From: Rickettsiella endosymbiont of Aleochara curtula
GTDB taxonomy: Bacteria > Pseudomonadota > Gammaproteobacteria > Diplorickettsiales > Diplorickettsiaceae
Assembly (NCBI RefSeq): GCF_964030935.1
Contig: NZ_OZ034990.1
Span: forward strand, 310,001 to 374,000
Length of the DNA stretch: 64,000 nucleotides
Reading direction: 5' to 3'
In this document: positions 17,754 to 26,920 of the stretch, one piece after another
Layout of the letters: every line of letters begins with the position of its first letter
Position numbering within the stretch: position 1 is the stretch's first letter
Program-made: the position numbers and the translations under genes
The notes under the pieces: model-generated
What the model was told of the DNA's origin: nothing
What the model saw: only the letters and a program-made list of their open reading frames with translations
Databases searched by the model: none

Positions 17754-18293
17754 ATGGAAAAGCATATTAAAGCAATTTTAAGCGCACTTGGAGAAGACAC
17801 TGAGCGTGAAGGCTTAAAAAACACGCCATTACGCGTCGCTAAATCTTTACGCTATTTAACCAGCGGTTCGCGTGAATCGTTAGATGAGCTTTTAAATGGC
17901 GCGGTATTTCGTTCAGCGATGGAAGAAATGATCTTAGTCAAAGACATAGAATTATATTCGCTTTGCGAGCATCACTTATTACCTTTTATCGGCGTCTGTC
18001 ATATTGCCTATATTCCGAACGGAAAAATCATCGGCTTATCAAAAATTTCGCGGATTATTAATTTTTATGCCCGACGTTTACAGATTCAAGAAAACTTAAC
18101 GCGTCAAATCGCCGATACCTTGATGAAAGTACTCGATGCCAAAGGCGTTGCTATCATTATTGAAGCCAAACATCTGTGTATGATGATGCGTGGCGTTGAA
18201 AAACAAAAGGCTTCGATGAAAACCTCGGTGATGCTCGGTCTATTTCGACAAGATTTACGCACACGATCAGAGTTCTTAAGCTTAGTCGTCTAA
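17754..18293 (+). CDS. folE: GTP cyclohydrolase I
   Basis: A 179-residue enzyme that converts GTP to dihydroneopterin triphosphate, the first step of tetrahydrofolate synthesis. Zinc ligands and active-site segments are visible: [11 protein letters not shown] (Cys and His), [20 protein letters not shown], and HLCMMMRGV (second Cys). The length is slightly shorter than the E. coli enzyme at the N-terminus, which is usual for many bacteria. Folate synthesis is often kept by arthropod-associated symbionts as a host-provisioning trait; one gene does not prove that here. Confidence 0.95.
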   Translation: MEKHIKAILSALGEDTEREGLKNTPLRVAKSLRYLTSGSRESLDELLNGAVFRSAMEEMILVKDIELYSLCEHHLLPFIGVCHIAYIPNGKIIGLSKISRIINFYARRLQIQENLTRQIADTLMKVLDAKGVAIIIEAKHLCMMMRGVEKQKASMKTSVMLGLFRQDLRTRSEFLSLVV

Positions 18294-18317
18294 ATTTGCG
18301 CAGCACAGCAAATTTTT

Positions 18318-18424
18318 TGTCATTGCGAGCGCAGAAAATCTTAATCGTCATTGCGAGCGCATAGCGCGCGGCAATCCAACTAGATGGCCACGGCCTCACT
18401 AACGTTTCGGCCTCGCCATGACGG
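18318..18424. repeat. REP-like palindromic element (two types in tandem)
   Basis: Two copies of GTCATTGCGAGCGC, the second completing to GCGCGGCAATCC, then GGCCACGGCCTCACTAACG...GGCCTCGCCATGACG of the second type. It lies in the convergent gap between folE and the glycosyltransferase. Confidence 0.85.
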
Positions 18425-18429
18425 GGCCC

Positions 18430-19932
18430 TTAATTTTTAAAGTATTTTAAGTAGAAAAAACTCGGTGCATGCGGCAAATACGGCGGGTCGATCCAATAGG
18501 TATCATTAATCGCCTTTAATATGTTTTGCCGATAGACCGGATAATTAAATTGGGTACCGACCAAATAATAAAAAGCAGCCTCTTTATAATAAAAAGTATG
18601 CAACGTCACATGCTGAAAATAAGGCTTATAATCCTTATAAACCAACGGTGTACGTGAAAAAATTAAAAAGTTTTTATTTTCAAAATCTTTGAAATTGGTA
18701 ATTAAATCATCTTCACGACCATGATAAGAACCTTTTAAGAATACCGAAGCATAATCATGCGTGTCGAAAAAAAATAAGCAAGCGTCCGCGTAATTAGGGC
18801 TAGCATAAATAATTGCTTGCGAATATTTTGCTTTCAGCAAGTCATTAATGGTCTTATGATGAAAAAAATAGACGATCTTATTATAGTTTAGAGTGAAAAC
18901 ATCCCGTTGTTGTATCGATTTGAGTGGAATAAGCAATAAACTAATAATCAATATCAGCTGTAGGCCGGTCCAATAAAGTGTAAATTTCAATAGTTTTCTG
19001 AGTGTTTCGGTCGTCAAATACCTGCCAGCCCAAACATAAATGAAAGGAATAAATGCAAGTGGCCAATGTAACCCTATGGGTTTAACACTACTCAACAAGA
19101 AAAATATTAACAGTGGTATAAAAAAGAAATAAAATAAGGCTTGTTGCTTTAATAGCTGTTTAGGAAACTTGGCCACCGCGAATACTAATGGCGGTGTAAT
19201 GAGGTACAATAAAATAAGTGCATATCCCAATAGTGTCTTAAAACTAAAACCCATATCATTGTTTCGATTGTAAATATTAAATAAAATATTCGACCAATCA
19301 TGTTGATAATTCCAATAGATATTCTGTATGGCGAAAGGCAGAGTAAATAAAGCTAACAAACCTAAACCGATAAGGCGTGCACGATTGGGTGCAATAAAAA
19401 GGAAATACACGGCATAGGCTAAGCCTAATAAACACGCAAAATACTTAGAGAAAAATGCTAAACCTAAAAACAATCCACCCAGAGCAAACCAACGCCAGTC
19501 GTCATTTTTCCTTAACGCCTGTAACACGCACATGACCGATAAAAAGGAAAATATAAATAAAGGCGTATCGGTGGTAATAATAATATTGAATAAACTAATC
19601 GGAGCAATCATTAATAAGATGCTAGCAAAAGCCGCGCGCTCTGGATCCTCTGGTTTTAGATATAGATAGGTCACGACACCTAATATAAGACTCGTGAAGA
19701 GTGCCGGTAGGCGTAGCGTCACAGCATGATGACCGAATTGCAACAGCGGGTATAACACAAACCCTATCATCGGCGGATGATCATAGCCGCCGCCACTGAG
19801 ATAAGCACCCCATATGGCATAATAGGCTTCATCCGCGGTAACAGGAATAAACCAGGCCAATAGGAATTTAATGGCGAGTACGCAAAAAAGCGCTATAGCA
19901 ACGCGGGTTACTGGAGAAATAGAGTGTTTCAC
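18430..19932 (-). CDS. ArnT-like / PMT-family glycosyltransferase
   Basis: A 500-residue integral membrane protein with about ten or more hydrophobic helices. Near the N-terminus it has the hallmark periplasmic loop VTADEAYYAIWGAYLSGGGY (residues 31-50) then DHPPMIGF, with the acidic pair that acts in catalysis in the PMT/ArnT superfamily. The C-terminal 150 residues are a soluble domain (FFDTHDYASVFLKGSYHGRED). Family members transfer sugars from polyprenyl-phosphate carriers to lipid A, glycans or proteins. No other arn genes are in the window, so the donor and acceptor are unknown. The nearby lpxO makes lipid A a sensible acceptor guess. ArnT is about 550 residues; this is somewhat shorter. 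Confidence 0.75.
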   Translation of the reverse strand: MKHSISPVTRVAIALFCVLAIKFLLAWFIPVTADEAYYAIWGAYLSGGGYDHPPMIGFVLYPLLQFGHHAVTLRLPALFTSLILGVVTYLYLKPEDPERAAFASILLMIAPISLFNIIITTDTPLFIFSFLSVMCVLQALRKNDDWRWFALGGLFLGLAFFSKYFACLLGLAYAVYFLFIAPNRARLIGLGLLALFTLPFAIQNIYWNYQHDWSNILFNIYNRNNDMGFSFKTLLGYALILLYLITPPLVFAVAKFPKQLLKQQALFYFFFIPLLIFFLLSSVKPIGLHWPLAFIPFIYVWAGRYLTTETLRKLLKFTLYWTGLQLILIISLLLIPLKSIQQRDVFTLNYNKIVYFFHHKTINDLLKAKYSQAIIYASPNYADACLFFFDTHDYASVFLKGSYHGREDDLITNFKDFENKNFLIFSRTPLVYKDYKPYFQHVTLHTFYYKEAAFYYLVGTQFNYPVYRQNILKAINDTYWIDPPYLPHAPSFFYLKYFKN

Positions 19933-20014
19933 TTGTTATTTTTAGTTGATATTGTAAATAAAAGAAACTATGCCGATACTAACCCTAGCCAAATATAAAA
20001 ACAAGTACAGGGCT

Positions 20015-23000
20015 TTAGGCAAACGCTACTTGCACTTGTTCAATTTCTCCATTATTTAACACTTGATCCTCGTCTGCTGATTTTGGTGCTTTTTTACGCC
20101 AGAAGCTACTCGGAGAATTACAAGTTTTTTTTGCTAGTGTGTATGTTTCTTCGCCGGTTTTAAAAAATAATCCTTGGAGTAATTGCATACAAACCACAGG
20201 AATTATTTCTAGGTACTCACTGGCAAATAAACTGGGATTCCATAATAATGCCCACGTTAAAGATTGCACGAAAAAACACATCAATTTATTATGGATAGTT
20301 TCAGCGATCTTTTGTGTCAAAGGCTGTCCGGCAATAACGCCTAAAAAATTGAGCATAAAGTAAGTAAAAAATCTTGCGAATTTTTCTTCTATTTCTTCGT
20401 CTTGATCAAATAAGACATAATTGCATGCGGAACTTATTAAGGCGGATAGAAAAGGTTTAAATCCATACGTCATGTAAGCTGGAAGCGAGGGACATTTTTC
20501 TTGGTAGCTTTCAACGACATGGTCAAAATGGGCAGAAATAAGTCCTGCTATCCACGCTGACACGGGCAAAGGTAGCATAATCTCTATTTTTTCTAAATCG
20601 TTTTTAGCCTTTTTAGAATAAAGCACAAGGTCAGTTTCAGTTAAGGTTTTTGTTAAATTAGACTTCATAGCATGATCTACTTTTTTAGCTGTTTGTTCGA
20701 GAAGAGCAGAACGTTTAAACCTATAAGTATCATAACTGTTTAAGTATTTTCTTTCACGACACGCATCTTTATCTCTCATGACATAACCATCGCGGATGCC
20801 AACTTGAGTAGCCATGGCATATAAGTTCTTTTTATGTTGGTTTAAGCTATAATCCCAATCTTCGCTGAGATTAAAAATTTCATTTAATTTCTCGGCAAGA
20901 ACTACTTTTTTATTGGTAAACTCCAGTGTATGCGTAGCTTTTTCAGGTTGTTTGTATAAATCCCATAAAACCAGAAAGTAAGGTTTTTCCGATTCTAAAC
21001 CACGGGTAAGTACATTAGTAATAGTAAGACCATCTTCAATACGAAAAAATGAATCCTGATCCATCCGGGCCGGTATAATAACCGCGCTATTTTTTTCTAA
21101 TCTTGCCAGGCTCAGAAAATCAACATTATTATTACTCGCAGGAAACAAGCAGGGAGTTGGCTTTATCTGCATTTTCAAACCACGACCGGTTATTTTTGTC
21201 GCTGCTGTATTGAGAATAATTTCCAAATTTTGATACCACCGATCGACTAAAGCATTTTTTAAATGGATAGAAATAACCGATATATTTTTTTTAGTTGTTT
21301 GGCTAGAAATCTGAAAAAAACGCTGAATAATGAGGTCATTATTATCTGTCACTAACTTGACAGATAAGCTTGAATTAAAATTTTCCTGTATTTGTCGTGC
21401 TAATATTTGGAAATCTATCAACCTCGTACCCGTTTCTTTCGATCCATACAAGGTAACCGCGGGTAAAGGTAACTGAGTGCGATTAAATCTGTCATACCCA
21501 GAAATCACCACTTTTCCATCGCCTACAATATGACAATCGTCAGTAAGAGAATTATGCATCCATTGGTCTTTGTTAGAGCCGAACATAGTCACTTCATGCG
21601 TAGCAGAGTTAGTCACCATTAAGCTAATTTTTAGACGATTTACCAGGCCCAAATAGCTATCGATGATCTCTGTTATAGATAGATGACTGGTAATATGGCC
21701 CAGCCAGTTTTGCTCATCCTCAAGCATAAGTTCAGCATGGCTAAATTTTAAAACCGTCTTGTAGGGCAAAACTGCACTAACATTTCTTACAACATTAACA
21801 ATAGGTCTTTTGAAATTCGTTGGACTCACTAATTGAGTCAGCATATAGCGAATAAGCGTTGGATTCGATATCGTCAAGTTATTACAACTGAATTGACAAG
21901 GATTAAAAATTTCAGGATATTTTATCAACATACGTGAATATTCAGAGGCATTGAGCGTACCTCTTAACCAATTTCTTGATGACTCTATAAGATTACTATC
22001 TGATTTCAATTGATAAAAAAAGAGAGTTTCCGGACTTGATAACCATTTATAAATAGAAATAGCTTGCGTGATTTCTAACAGCTCCCGTATTTCACTAGAC
22101 AAAAAATCAATGCTGATAGCATACGAAGCATTATTTTTTGTTATAGAAAAAGTGTTTATATCAAAAAGCGTGGTATTAAAAATAAGCGCCGTGTTATTGT
22201 TTTCGGATAGTGGCTCTAAATCTATAGGTCTGTTAAATAATAACTCACGGTGTAAGATGGTTTTTTCCTTAAAATTTAAAAAAGCATTTTTCACTGTTGT
22301 GGAATTTTTCAATTCTTCTGATCGACTCACTATATACTGCTTATATTTAGGCAGTAACACAGCAATTTTTTCAAATTTAATTAAATCTTTTACCGTATTA
22401 ACAACATTTATATTTCCAGTAAGCTTAACTGCTTCAGCCAATTGCAACCATTGTTGTCGTTTAGTCTCCTTTGAATTTCTAATTTCACTCATCAATGATT
22501 CGCTTTTCACAACGATCTGATCGATAACACAAGTATGATTAGCAACAACTCTATCCACATCATTCCAAAAAATTTCACAATCGGTGAGTGGATCCCACTG
22601 CGTAGGTAAGCATCGAGATAGAAAAGCAGTTGGACTTTCTTGAGAGGTCAATGCAAAAATGGGTATACGAACCGGATATTTTTTGAGATTTTCTTCCTTT
22701 ACCAAGGACCAGGCATAAGTAGGACCATACCAAGGTCGCCAATGATTTAAATTTACTTGATCAATGGGTGTCGTTTCTAGATTAACTCCCGTCACATTAG
22801 TGTGCAATAAACTCATTCCATTGAGCTTAGCACCTCTTAAGTTCGCATAATCTAAATTTGCAAAATGAAAAATTGCTTTAGTTAGGTTAGCTCTTGATAA
22901 ATCAGCTTTCCGCAAATTACTGTCACGTAAATCAGCTCCAAATAAATCAGCGTCCATTAACTGGGCCTGTTGCAAGTTAGCCCTCGTTAATAGTGCCTCT

Positions 23001-23695
23001 TGTAAGTTGGTAGCTGCAAGAATAGCGCCAGTTAAATCACTTTTTCTGAAATTTACATTTTTTAAATAGCTTTCAAACCATATGGTTTCAATAAGTTTAG
23101 CATTGTCAACCTTTGCCTGAAATAAATTAGCACACGTCAGATCGGATCCTTCTAAATTAATAAAGCTCAGTTCAGCATTAGCGAGATCCGCATCGATAAA
23201 AACGGATTCAAATAGATAAGCACCATTCAGCTTAACTTGTTTAAGATTCGCTTTACTGAAACTTACATGGGTTCCTTTGACATGTTTTAACGTGGCATTA
23301 AAAAAATTCGCCCCTATACATTCCGCGTCTGATAATTCAGCCTGATTTAAATTCGCATGCGATAAGTCTGCTGAATTTAAAACACTCTGTTTCAGATCCG
23401 CTTTTTCTAAATTGGCACCGATGAATTTACAGCCAGAAAAATCTAAATTCCTTAGTAGCATGGGGAAAATAGCATCAGAAAAATCTAGCCCTGAAAAAAT
23501 AGAAATATTTCTGTTAGTTTGCTTAGCATCTTGATGGATTTGAGCAAAATCAACCTCACCTAAATCCCATTTTCTAAAATCTTTTTTACCGCTAAACAAT
23601 AATTGTAAAAACAACTCCGTCGACATGCTTGGAAAAGAATCATTAGAAAAAAAACTGGAAGTGGTTATCTTCTCTAAACTACTTAGCGTGGGCAT
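20015..23695 (-). CDS. Pentapeptide-repeat giant protein with latrotoxin-like core and C-terminal domain
   Basis: A 1226-residue protein. Residues about 70-318 are nearly continuous pentapeptide repeats (A(D/N)LxxA, e.g. NLQEALLTRANLQQAQLMDA), forming a right-handed square helix. Residues about 686-840 hold the module shared with the other two giants here: VTMFGSNKD, CHIVGDG, LPLPAVTLY (742-750), LVDRWYQNLEIIL (816-828). A furin-type site YRFKR ends at residue 995 (20711-20722), followed by a 231-residue domain with several hydrophobic helices (PLPVSAWIAGLISAHFDHVV, FFTYFMLNFLGVIAG, IIPVVCMQLLQGLFF). This layout resembles latrotoxin-like proteins of arthropod endosymbionts, whose C-terminal hydrophobic domain follows a proteolytic site. 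No signal peptide is seen. Function as a toxin is inference. It stands alone, divergent from lpxO. Confidence 0.6.
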   Translation of the reverse strand: MPTLSSLEKITTSSFFSNDSFPSMSTELFLQLLFSGKKDFRKWDLGEVDFAQIHQDAKQTNRNISIFSGLDFSDAIFPMLLRNLDFSGCKFIGANLEKADLKQSVLNSADLSHANLNQAELSDAECIGANFFNATLKHVKGTHVSFSKANLKQVKLNGAYLFESVFIDADLANAELSFINLEGSDLTCANLFQAKVDNAKLIETIWFESYLKNVNFRKSDLTGAILAATNLQEALLTRANLQQAQLMDADLFGADLRDSNLRKADLSRANLTKAIFHFANLDYANLRGAKLNGMSLLHTNVTGVNLETTPIDQVNLNHWRPWYGPTYAWSLVKEENLKKYPVRIPIFALTSQESPTAFLSRCLPTQWDPLTDCEIFWNDVDRVVANHTCVIDQIVVKSESLMSEIRNSKETKRQQWLQLAEAVKLTGNINVVNTVKDLIKFEKIAVLLPKYKQYIVSRSEELKNSTTVKNAFLNFKEKTILHRELLFNRPIDLEPLSENNNTALIFNTTLFDINTFSITKNNASYAISIDFLSSEIRELLEITQAISIYKWLSSPETLFFYQLKSDSNLIESSRNWLRGTLNASEYSRMLIKYPEIFNPCQFSCNNLTISNPTLIRYMLTQLVSPTNFKRPIVNVVRNVSAVLPYKTVLKFSHAELMLEDEQNWLGHITSHLSITEIIDSYLGLVNRLKISLMVTNSATHEVTMFGSNKDQWMHNSLTDDCHIVGDGKVVISGYDRFNRTQLPLPAVTLYGSKETGTRLIDFQILARQIQENFNSSLSVKLVTDNNDLIIQRFFQISSQTTKKNISVISIHLKNALVDRWYQNLEIILNTAATKITGRGLKMQIKPTPCLFPASNNNVDFLSLARLEKNSAVIIPARMDQDSFFRIEDGLTITNVLTRGLESEKPYFLVLWDLYKQPEKATHTLEFTNKKVVLAEKLNEIFNLSEDWDYSLNQHKKNLYAMATQVGIRDGYVMRDKDACRERKYLNSYDTYRFKRSALLEQTAKKVDHAMKSNLTKTLTETDLVLYSKKAKNDLEKIEIMLPLPVSAWIAGLISAHFDHVVESYQEKCPSLPAYMTYGFKPFLSALISSACNYVLFDQDEEIEEKFARFFTYFMLNFLGVIAGQPLTQKIAETIHNKLMCFFVQSLTWALLWNPSLFASEYLEIIPVVCMQLLQGLFFKTGEETYTLAKKTCNSPSSFWRKKAPKSADEDQVLNNGEIEQVQVAFA

Positions 23696-23990
23696 ATATG
23701 TCCTTATTATATTTGTAGGAAATAAATTTTATTTAAAAAATAAATAAACTTGAAAAAATAATTTTTTATAAAAAACGAAATTACTCAGACAGTCTAGGTT
23801 ATTCACACTAAGGTATCAATAACTTTTAAAAGATAAGATCTATTTTAATCTAAATTAAATATATAATCTATTATTTCTGAGTTAAATAAGAACCATATGG
23901 ATGATGAAAAAAACGCTTATTCTTTATTTTCTTCAGCTTAACTTATATTATAAGCTTGCCCATTTTGGGGCAATCGGGAAAGAAGCGCCA

Positions 23991-24893
23991 ATGAAATATA
24001 TCGTGGTTTTTTTATTTTTTTTAAGTGTTTATTATATCCATCGACGTGGAAAAGAGCGATATACATTTTGGCGCCAGCTTTCTGATCATTCGACTTTTTT
24101 TGCACCGCTGAATACCTTTATGTACCTGTTTTCAGCTGTACCCAGTACACCTTATCTAAAATTGGAAGCTTTTCCTGAATTAGAAATATTAGGTCAAAAT
24201 TGGCAGTTGATTCGTGAAGAAGGCATGAATCTTCTAGCTCAACAACACGTTAAAGCCTCTAAAAAGTATGATGATGCCGGATTTAATTCTTTTTTCAGAA
24301 CCGGTTGGAAACGTTTTTATCTGAAGTGGTATAGCAGCCATCATCCTTCGGCCGCGATTCACTGCCCGAAAACCACCGCGTTATTAAAAACCCTGCCCTC
24401 AGTTAAAGCCGCCATGTTTGCGGAATTACCCGATAAAAGTCGTTTACCCAGACATCGCGACCCCTACGCCGGTTCCTTACGTTATCATTTAGGTCTCATG
24501 ACACCCAATGATGATCGTTGCCATATCAATGTTGACGGCACATTATATAGTTGGCGCGATGGCGAAGGCGTCATCTTTGATGAAACCTATATTCATTATG
24601 CTGAAAACACCAGCGGTCAAAATCGTTTAATCTTATTTTGCGATATTGAACGACCCTTAAAATATCGCTGGGCACAAAAGTTTAATTATTTAATGGGCCG
24701 TTATTTAATGAGCGCTGCCGCCGCACCGAATGATGAAACCGATGATACGGGTGGTGTGAATCGCATCTTTAAATATGTTTATTTTATCCGCCGCGTCGGC
24801 AAACGCATTAAACAATGGAATAAACCTACTTATTATTTGATTAAATGGACCTTATTTGGTGGCATCGCTTCTGCCCTCTTTTTTGCACTGTAA
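23991..24893 (+). CDS. lpxO: Lipid A 2-hydroxylase (Asp/Asn beta-hydroxylase family)
   Basis: A 300-residue protein starting at 23991, where MKYIVVFLFFLSVYYIH matches the LpxO N-terminus and GGGAAAGAAG precedes it. A frame open upstream to 23901 adds 30 residues of unlikely sequence. Matches to Salmonella LpxO run through the chain: RQLSDHSTFFAPLNTFMYLF, KYDDAGFNSFFRTGWKRFYL, HRDPYAGSLRYHLGL (iron-binding HxD), YSWRDGEGVIFDETYIH (second histidine), RLILFCDIERPL. It is an Fe(II)/2-oxoglutarate enzyme that hydroxylates a secondary acyl chain of lipid A, using an N-terminal membrane helix. There is a second hydrophobic helix at the very C-terminus (IKWTLFGGIASALFFAL). Confidence 0.92.
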   Translation: MKYIVVFLFFLSVYYIHRRGKERYTFWRQLSDHSTFFAPLNTFMYLFSAVPSTPYLKLEAFPELEILGQNWQLIREEGMNLLAQQHVKASKKYDDAGFNSFFRTGWKRFYLKWYSSHHPSAAIHCPKTTALLKTLPSVKAAMFAELPDKSRLPRHRDPYAGSLRYHLGLMTPNDDRCHINVDGTLYSWRDGEGVIFDETYIHYAENTSGQNRLILFCDIERPLKYRWAQKFNYLMGRYLMSAAAAPNDETDDTGGVNRIFKYVYFIRRVGKRIKQWNKPTYYLIKWTLFGGIASALFFAL

Positions 24894-24916
24894 TCGGACT
24901 AAATTGTATCTAAGTT

Positions 24917-25228
24917 TTAAGCCGCTTCTATGAAATGTCCTGCGGCGTATTCATGTAAAACACTGGCAATAAAGGTTTGATAAGGCAAGCCTTTATAAGC
25001 TGCTTTTTGTTTCAGACGTTCCAAATCACCACTTGAAAGACGAAGTGTTACCCGAGCATCCTTACGCTGAAAGTTAGCAGCAGCTTCTCTAGCTAAATTC
25101 ATTTCTTTTTTGAGATTTTTAATACTTTTTAGTTTTCCGCGGTCAAGAGCCTTATCAATAGCATCACTCATGGCTTGTTCTTCTTTATCTAGCTTACTAT
25201 CAAGCCTGTTACTCTTTGTCTTTTTCAT
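24917..25228 (-). CDS. CopG/BrnA-type antitoxin, no toxin partner visible
   Basis: A 103-residue protein with a charged N-terminal half (LDKEEQAMSDAIDKALDRGK) and a ribbon-helix-helix end, DARVTLRLSSGDLERLKQKAAYKGLPYQTFIASVLHEYAAG, as in the CopG-antitoxin/BrnA group. Such proteins bind their operator DNA and neutralise an RNase-type toxin usually encoded just upstream. Upstream here (25229-25370) there is no open frame on this strand, so the toxin gene seems lost or the antitoxin acts alone as a regulator. Confidence 0.75.
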   Translation of the reverse strand: MKKTKSNRLDSKLDKEEQAMSDAIDKALDRGKLKSIKNLKKEMNLAREAAANFQRKDARVTLRLSSGDLERLKQKAAYKGLPYQTFIASVLHEYAAGHFIEAA

Positions 25229-25247
25229 GCTTTTTACCTTGTAAATA

Positions 25248-25364
25248 ATGTCAGAAGAAGTTCTGGGTGGAAAGCGTAACTATATTGCTGATTTTGAAGT
25301 ATACGATCAAAGGGCGAGTGATGTTAATCATGCCGTGGTTGATATTTATATTGGCATAAAATAA
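25248..25364 (+). pseudogene. 3' remnant of a GyrI-like / AraC-effector-binding domain gene
   Basis: A 38-codon frame on the plus strand reads like the last part of an effector-binding (GyrI-like) domain: LGGKRNYIADFEVYDQRASD then VNHAVVDIYIGIK and stop. The pattern of Y-D-x-R-A-x-D then AVVDIYIGI is typical of the end of these domains. Everything 5' of it is missing, with the antitoxin gene starting 20 bases away in the opposite direction, so this is a deletion remnant. Assignment is by motif memory. Confidence 0.6.
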
Positions 25365-25369
25365 AGCAG

Positions 25370-26878
25370 TTACTGACAATGCGATTTCATAAATGCTTGC
25401 TCAAATTTTAAAAATTGTTGTTCTAATTTCCATTGGCTATCAGCTTTTTCATTGCTAGCCAAAAAACGTTGACAACATGCAGACAACTTACCGGTGCTTA
25501 AGCTATCTCTACACGGCGAAACCGGATGCTGATAATTGGCATCTTGCCAAAAACTCGCTCCCGGTAAAAAACTATACTGAATACTATTACGCACTAATTG
25601 CTTTAAGCTTGAATAGGAAAAATGGTAGTTTGACACGGCTAATTGGAATTGTTCGGTCAGATTGGTTCTTAATACGCCTTCATCATCCGTGGATAAAGCG
25701 ACCGGTATGTGATGTTGTCTATATAGCAATATCGGATGCTGTCGCCCTTTGACGTTTAATAGCGCGGCATTACTACTGAGGTTGATTTCGACCAGTATCT
25801 GTTTTTTAGCCATTTCCTGCAGTAATTGCATGAAGTTATCTTCATGCCGAATATCTACACCATGACCAATACGATTTGCGTGTGCAAGCTCTACTGCTTG
25901 CCGAATATGAAAGCGTAAACCACTCATAGGCACCAAACCAGGCACCAATTCACCGGCGTGTAAACTAATTTTTACGTGGGGATAGATATGATGTAAAAAT
26001 CCTAGCATCTGCATTTGCAAGGTGTAATCACGCATGGATATTTTTCCATCTTCCGCTTGCACTAAATTAATACCCACGACACGTGGATCGCGGTTCGCCA
26101 ATTCGAAACCGGTTAATAGCTGCGCAAACACTTGTGTTGGTGGCTGTTCGCGTAACACTTGATATAAATAACGTAATTTAAAATCGGGACACAGCTGCTT
26201 ACCGGGCCCCGTCAAAAATCCTTGTATGTGCTTTTGGTAAGCATCGAATTGCTTGGAAATATCCGACACGATAGGGATAACTCCTGTTTTTAAAAGTTTT
26301 TCACGTAAGCAAGTTAAATTATCATCCCAGGCAAACTTACTGCCTAATAATCCCGATTTATCATCATCTGGCATGATCATGAGTTCCAGATACAACAGAT
26401 TTTCTCGGCAGGCCCTTTGCACCGCTTCATCCACCATCTCGGCACGATGCTTCATTAAAATAGGTAAATATTTTTCAAACGTCGCAAAAAAATGATCGTG
26501 CCCCGATTCTTTCCCGGGTCGAAAATGTCGCATCGACCAGGCGTCAATGGTTTGATTGTATAAAGAAGGAAATTTTTGGATCTGAGCTACTGAGTATTGT
26601 TTCGGGCAATTCAGATCGCTATGCACAGCAAAACTGTTGGCGTTAACACACAAAGCATCGTGTTTCGCATAACGCAGCATATTTTCTGCCATACTCACAC
26701 CACCAAGATGATTATGTAGATCACCGCCTTTTGGCATCGCCTGCAAAAAAACGCTTAATTTTTTTGGCTGTGTCTGTATTGAATCAAAATACGCAGCCGT
26801 TGCCAGTGACGCATCGGTTTGTGCCACGCATAGACTAAAACTAAATAACAATATGACAAAAGTAAGTATGCGCATCAT
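25370..26878 (-). CDS. Exported adenosine deaminase-like metallohydrolase
   Basis: A 502-residue protein with a signal peptide (MMRILTFVILLFSFSLCVAQ) and the adenosine deaminase fold: metal ligands in GGDLHNHLGG (His55, His57), KISLHAGELV, RIGHGVDIRH, and LSTDDEGVLRTN with the active-site aspartates. It is longer than cytosolic Add (about 330 residues) and closer in layout to secreted growth-factor-type deaminases. It would act in the periplasm or outside the cell, converting adenosine to inosine, perhaps for purine salvage or to remove host signalling adenosine. It starts 42 bases after tatD on the same strand. Confidence 0.85.
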   Translation of the reverse strand: MMRILTFVILLFSFSLCVAQTDASLATAAYFDSIQTQPKKLSVFLQAMPKGGDLHNHLGGVSMAENMLRYAKHDALCVNANSFAVHSDLNCPKQYSVAQIQKFPSLYNQTIDAWSMRHFRPGKESGHDHFFATFEKYLPILMKHRAEMVDEAVQRACRENLLYLELMIMPDDDKSGLLGSKFAWDDNLTCLREKLLKTGVIPIVSDISKQFDAYQKHIQGFLTGPGKQLCPDFKLRYLYQVLREQPPTQVFAQLLTGFELANRDPRVVGINLVQAEDGKISMRDYTLQMQMLGFLHHIYPHVKISLHAGELVPGLVPMSGLRFHIRQAVELAHANRIGHGVDIRHEDNFMQLLQEMAKKQILVEINLSSNAALLNVKGRQHPILLYRQHHIPVALSTDDEGVLRTNLTEQFQLAVSNYHFSYSSLKQLVRNSIQYSFLPGASFWQDANYQHPVSPCRDSLSTGKLSACCQRFLASNEKADSQWKLEQQFLKFEQAFMKSHCQ

Positions 26879-26920
26879 TAAACGTCTCTCTTAAAAAATA
26901 AACGTCTATCCAGTGACGAG

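Noticed and set aside
23901..23990. A 30-residue N-terminal extension of LpxO
   Set aside because: The start at 23991 has a good ribosome site and matches the family N-terminus; the extension does not.
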